A DNA stretch of 6,652 bases. Source: DATNIC01 sp035604635 (GTDB taxonomy: Bacteria > Vulcanimicrobiota > Vulcanimicrobiia > Vulcanimicrobiales > Vulcanimicrobiaceae). Below are positions 5,105 to 6,652 of this stretch, piece by piece (position 1 is the first letter of the stretch; every line of letters starts with the position of its first letter). The stretch covers positions 1 through 6,652 of the forward strand of contig DATNIC010000209.1 in assembly GCA_035604635.1 (NCBI GenBank). The letters are read 5' to 3'. Under the pieces are notes generated by a model. That model searched no databases and was not told where the DNA came from. It saw only the letters and a list, made by a program, of their open reading frames with translations. A program made the translations under genes and the position numbers.

Positions 5105-6322
5105 ATGAAGCACGAGACGATCGTCGGTCTCGACATCGGGACGACGAAGACGTGCGCGGTCGTCGCGGCCAATGGGCCCGAAGGCCTTGAGATTATCGGA
5201 GTCGGCGAAGCGCCTTCCACGGGGATGCGCAAGGGCGTCGTCACCGATCTCGAGGAGACCGTCAAAGCGATCGAGGCTGCGACCGAGCGCGCCGAGCGGA
5301 TGGCGGGCGTTCATATCTCGCACGTTTACGTCGGCGTGACCGGCGAGCACGTGCAGAGCGTGAACAATCGCGGCGTCGTCGCGGTCTCGGGTGACGATCG
5401 CGAGGTCATTCCGCCCGACGTCCGCCGCGTCGTCGAGGCGTCGAAGATCATCAACATCGCCTCCGATCGGCAGATCATTCATGCGCTCCCGCGGCACTAC
5501 ACGGTCGACGGCCAAGACGGCGTGAGCGATCCGGTCGGCATGGCCGGCCATCGCCTCGAAGTCGACACGCACATCGTCACCGGCGGGACCACGTTTCTGA
5601 CCAACGTCCTCAAGTGCGTCCACCGCGCGGGCTTGGAGACGGCGGGGATCGTCTTCGAGCCGCTGGCCAGCTCGGCCGCGACGTTGCTCTCCGAGGAACG
5701 GCACGTCGGCGTGATCTTGCTCGACATCGGCGGCGGGACGACTGACATCGCCGTCTTCAGTAGCGGCGGTGCAGTCCACACCGCGACGATCCCGGTCGGC
5801 GGGAACATCCTCACCAATGACATCGCGCTCGGCCTCAAGACGACGTTCGCCGAAGCCGAGCACATCAAGCGTACCTATGCAAGCGGCGCGATCAAGGACG
5901 GTGAGAAAGACGACCACACGTTCAGCGTTAAAACGCTCGACGGCCGCAGCTCGCGCACGGTCAGCATCGCGCAGCTGCGCCAGATCGTCCTCCCGCGGGT
6001 CCTCGAAACCTTTCGGCTGGTCAAATCGAACATCGTCGAGCACATCCCGCGCGACTTGATCCTGGCCGAGGTCGTCCTGACGGGCGGCGGTGCTCATCTG
6101 CGCGGGATCGACGCAACGGCATGCGAATTCTTCGGCCTGCCGGCACGGATCGGCGTCCCGGAGTTCGTCGGGGGCCTGACGGACACGGTCAAGCAGCCGG
6201 AATATGCAACGGTCGTCGGACTCTTGCTCTTCGGCCCGAAGGGCGATACTTCACCGATCACCGCCGCGCGCCGTGGCCCGTTGTCCAAAGTAGCCTCGTG
6301 GCTTGGCGATCTATGGAATTAA
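5105..6322 (+). CDS. ftsA: Cell division protein FtsA
   Basis: FtsA is an actin-like ATPase that anchors FtsZ filaments to the membrane at the division site and recruits later divisome proteins. The 405-residue protein has the expected length and order of motifs: phosphate-1 loop GLDIGTTKT (8-16), the FtsA-specific 1C subdomain (roughly 83-160), phosphate-2 loop LLDIGGGTTDIAVF (205-218), and adenosine motif LTGGGAHLRG (325-334). The C-terminal segment PLSKVASWLGDLWN (392-405) is the amphipathic membrane-targeting helix. The ATG at 5105 places the first strand (ETIVGLDIG) just inside the protein. It is followed 32 bp later by ftsZ, the conserved pairing. The upstream neighbour is a divergent gene, so ftsQ and other dcw genes are not directly linked here. 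Confidence 0.97.
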   Translation: MKHETIVGLDIGTTKTCAVVAANGPEGLEIIGVGEAPSTGMRKGVVTDLEETVKAIEAATERAERMAGVHISHVYVGVTGEHVQSVNNRGVVAVSGDDREVIPPDVRRVVEASKIINIASDRQIIHALPRHYTVDGQDGVSDPVGMAGHRLEVDTHIVTGGTTFLTNVLKCVHRAGLETAGIVFEPLASSAATLLSEERHVGVILLDIGGGTTDIAVFSSGGAVHTATIPVGGNILTNDIALGLKTTFAEAEHIKRTYASGAIKDGEKDDHTFSVKTLDGRSSRTVSIAQLRQIVLPRVLETFRLVKSNIVEHIPRDLILAEVVLTGGGAHLRGIDATACEFFGLPARIGVPEFVGGLTDTVKQPEYATVVGLLLFGPKGDTSPITAARRGPLSKVASWLGDLWN

Positions 6323-6344
6323 CACCCCAACCTCAGCTCTTCCC

Positions 6345-6349
6345 GGAGG
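6345..6349 (+). promoter_or_regulatory. Strong ribosome binding site of ftsZ
   Basis: GGAGG is 5 nt from the ATG at 6355, an optimal Shine-Dalgarno. It fixes the ftsZ start over the adjacent in-frame GTG at 6352. Confidence 0.8.
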
Positions 6350-6354
6350 AAGTG

Positions 6355-6652
6355 ATGGCAGACGCAAAACGGTATGTCCCCGAACACGCGGCGACGATCA
6401 AGGTCGTCGGATTAGGCGGCGGCGGTTGCAACGCCGTGAACCGGATGATCGATGCCGGACTCTCCGGGGTCGACTTCTACGCGATCAACACCGACGTGCA
6501 GGCGTTACGCAACGCGCGAACCGACAATACGGTGCAAATCGGGTCGGGCTTGACGCGCGGACTGGGTGCCGGTGCGAACCCGAACATCGGACGCGAGGCG
6601 GCCGACGAATCGCGCGAGGATCTCGCGATGATCCTCGACGGCTCGGACTTGG
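6355..6652 (+). CDS. ftsZ: Cell division protein FtsZ (partial, N-terminal 99 residues)
   Basis: FtsZ is the tubulin-like GTPase that forms the cytokinetic ring. The visible part is the first third of the GTP-binding domain. A short N-terminal tail (1-13) is followed by TIKVVGLGGGGCNAVNRM (14-31), the first nucleotide-binding loop. Then come DFYAINTDVQAL (40-51), the T2 region, and GLGAGANPNIGREAA (69-83), the T3 loop. The tubulin signature GGGTGTG and the C-terminal FtsA-binding peptide lie beyond the window. It shares a transcription unit with ftsA, with a 32-bp gap, and has a much better ribosome binding site. The reading frame is open to the last base. Confidence 0.97.
   Translation, partial: MADAKRYVPEHAATIKVVGLGGGGCNAVNRMIDAGLSGVDFYAINTDVQALRNARTDNTVQIGSGLTRGLGAGANPNIGREAADESREDLAMILDGSDL

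Noticed and set aside
5087..6097. A 336-codon open frame on the minus strand opposite ftsA
   Set aside because: It is a shadow of ftsA with highly charged repetitive composition and no recognisable domain.

Overview
The window is GC-rich bacterial chromosomal DNA with closely packed genes, no RNA genes and no recognisable mobile elements. Its core genes are an aromatic amino-acid operon and the cell-division pair ftsA-ftsZ. Having FtsA together with FtsZ, a class II EPSP synthase and a Thermotoga/Bacillus-type DAHP synthase argues against Actinobacteria and most Chloroflexi or Cyanobacteria. It suggests a GC-rich lineage such as Eremiobacterota (WPS-2) or Armatimonadota. That placement is a low-confidence guess from recall, not a search.

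Positions 1-3276 (minus strand) hold an aromatic biosynthesis operon. It reads, in transcription order: a promoter (TTGACC-18 bp-TATGAT), a 19-codon Phe/Tyr-rich leader peptide, an intrinsic terminator with a competing antiterminator pairing, a fused prephenate dehydratase-ACT-DAHP synthase gene, aroA (EPSP synthase), and the first codons of what looks like aroE (shikimate dehydrogenase) running off the left edge. The leader region is a complete-looking phenylalanine attenuator. The gene it controls fuses the first enzyme of the shikimate pathway (DAHP synthase) to the enzyme that commits prephenate to phenylalanine, with a Phe-binding-type ACT domain between them. Phenylalanine could therefore act on this pathway twice: on transcription through the leader peptide, and on enzyme activity through the ACT domain. 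This is the most interesting part of the window.

Positions 3278-3774 (minus strand) hold a two-gene cassette of small proteins, DUF4258 then DUF2283, joined by an ATGA overlap. A palindromic repeat cluster lies at the upstream gene's GTG start. It resembles a toxin-antitoxin-like module, but the function is unproven.

Positions 3804-5008 hold two exported proteins in tail-to-tail orientation: a cyclophilin-type peptidyl-prolyl isomerase (plus) and a beta-rich secreted protein of unknown function (minus). Their stop codons overlap.

Positions 5105-6652 (plus strand) hold ftsA, complete, followed after 32 bp by the first 99 codons of ftsZ, which has a strong ribosome binding site. The upstream neighbour of ftsA is a divergent gene rather than ftsQ, so the ftsAZ transcript probably starts in the 96-bp gap at 5009-5104 or inside the upstream gene.
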